The notes below the pieces were generated by a model, which searched no databases, was not told where the DNA came from, and worked only from the letters and a program-made list of their open reading frames with translations. Source: Acetobacteraceae bacterium (GTDB lineage: Bacteria; Pseudomonadota; Alphaproteobacteria; Acetobacterales; Acetobacteraceae). From it: a stretch of DNA of 6,852 nucleotides. Within the stretch, counting starts at the first letter, position 1. The number at the start of each line of letters is the position of its first letter. The stretch is taken from assembly GCA_014377905.1 (NCBI GenBank), contig JACMOQ010000110.1, forward strand, positions 1 to 6,852. Direction: 5' to 3'. The position numbers and the translations under genes were made by a program. This document shows, one piece after another, positions 6,412 to 6,852 of the stretch.

Positions 6412-6852
6412 TTAAAACCCGTAAAGTTGCGCCGGGTTATCCACCAAAATTGCGCGCAGCATCGCGGCATCCGGCAAAGCTTGGCGCAGCACGGCGAGCA
6501 AATCGAGATTATCATGCGGCATATAGACCACTGGCTGCGGCGCGCCGGCCACATGCGGTCCGATATGCGGCCAGTCCGTGCCCCACACGCACTGCGCCGA
6601 ATTTGCTGCGGCCAGTGCCTGGATCACCGGAATGGCGTCGTCAAACCCCGCGCTTTGCCGCGACACCCGATTGGCGCCCGACAGCTTCACCCAAACATGG
6701 CCATCGGCCAGCAGCTTCAACAGTGCATCGAAACCAGGGCGCGAGGCAGCAAGCTTGCCATCGGTCGCCCCCATATGATCGACCACCACCGGCACCCCAA
6801 GGCTTGGGATCACGCCTGCGAGATCGGTGAACAACTCCGGCCGCGCGTAAAT
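6412..6852 (-). CDS. Amidohydrolase-2 family hydrolase, PDC-lactonase-like (partial, 5' end off the window)
   Basis: Only the C-terminal 146 residues are present. The frame is open through the right edge (first visible residues IYARPELFTD), so the N-terminus lies beyond it. Motifs fit the metal-dependent-hydrolase TIM-barrel family PF04909, particularly the branch with 2-pyrone-4,6-dicarboxylate hydrolase (LigI) and related lactonases. They are VVVDHMG (22-28 of the visible part), VWVKLSG (53-59), CVWGTDWPH (88-96) with the catalytic Asp at 93, and the closing DNPAQLYGF (138-146). In LigI the matching Asp activates water for lactone hydrolysis. The N-terminal HxH motif that would show metal use is not in the window. 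Many relatives have other carboxylate or lactone substrates, so the exact reaction is open. It precedes the PPOX gene on the same strand, and this pair may serve a catabolic route. Confidence 0.85.
   Translation of the reverse strand: MYARPELFTDLAGVIPSLGVPVVVDHMGATDGKLAASRPGFDALLKLLADGHVWVKLSGANRVSRQSAGFDDAIPVIQALAAANSAQCVWGTDWPHIGPHVAGAPQPVVYMPHDNLDLLAVLRQALPDAAMLRAILVDNPAQLYGF

Overview
The window (6852 bases, roughly 60-65% G+C by eye) looks like chromosomal DNA of a high-GC proteobacterium. Protein styles suggest an alphaproteobacterium, but no rRNA, tRNA or lineage marker fixes this, so the assignment is an inference. Seven protein-coding genes fill almost all of it, with only short gaps. 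I see no tRNA, rRNA, CRISPR array, insertion sequence or long repeat.

Left block (1 to about 3622, minus strand). Three genes read leftwards and probably form one operon. They are a short-chain dehydrogenase/reductase (SDR), a polytopic VanZ-family membrane protein 32 bases behind it, and an O-antigen ligase/polymerase-like membrane protein. The third gene begins directly after the VanZ stop codon and runs off the left edge. The last two look like a cell-surface polysaccharide pair: a multi-pass protein with VanZ-like repeats, and a ligase/polymerase-like membrane domain carrying a C-terminal region that looks like a soluble, probably periplasmic, beta-rich domain. Whether the SDR acts in the same pathway cannot be read from the sequence.

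Middle block (3698 to 5860, plus strand). Starting divergently from the SDR across a 75-base gap are a large FAD-dependent dehydrogenase of the COG2509 type and, 27 bases later, a four-helix UPF0114/YqhA membrane protein. They are probably cotranscribed. Both belong to widespread families without a settled role.

Right block (5968 to 6852, minus strand). A pyridoxamine-5'-phosphate-oxidase-fold (PPOX) small flavin/F420 protein lies downstream of the C-terminal part of an amidohydrolase-2 family hydrolase (2-pyrone-4,6-dicarboxylate-lactonase-like), which enters from the right edge. The 48-base gap suggests one transcript. The convergent junction with the middle block (5861-5967) holds a small hairpin but no clear intrinsic terminator.

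No clearly new multi-gene system is visible. The items most worth a second look are the repeat structure of the VanZ protein, its stop/start junction with the ligase gene in the same frame, the ligase's extra C-terminal domain, and the SDR's changed catalytic-tetrad position.
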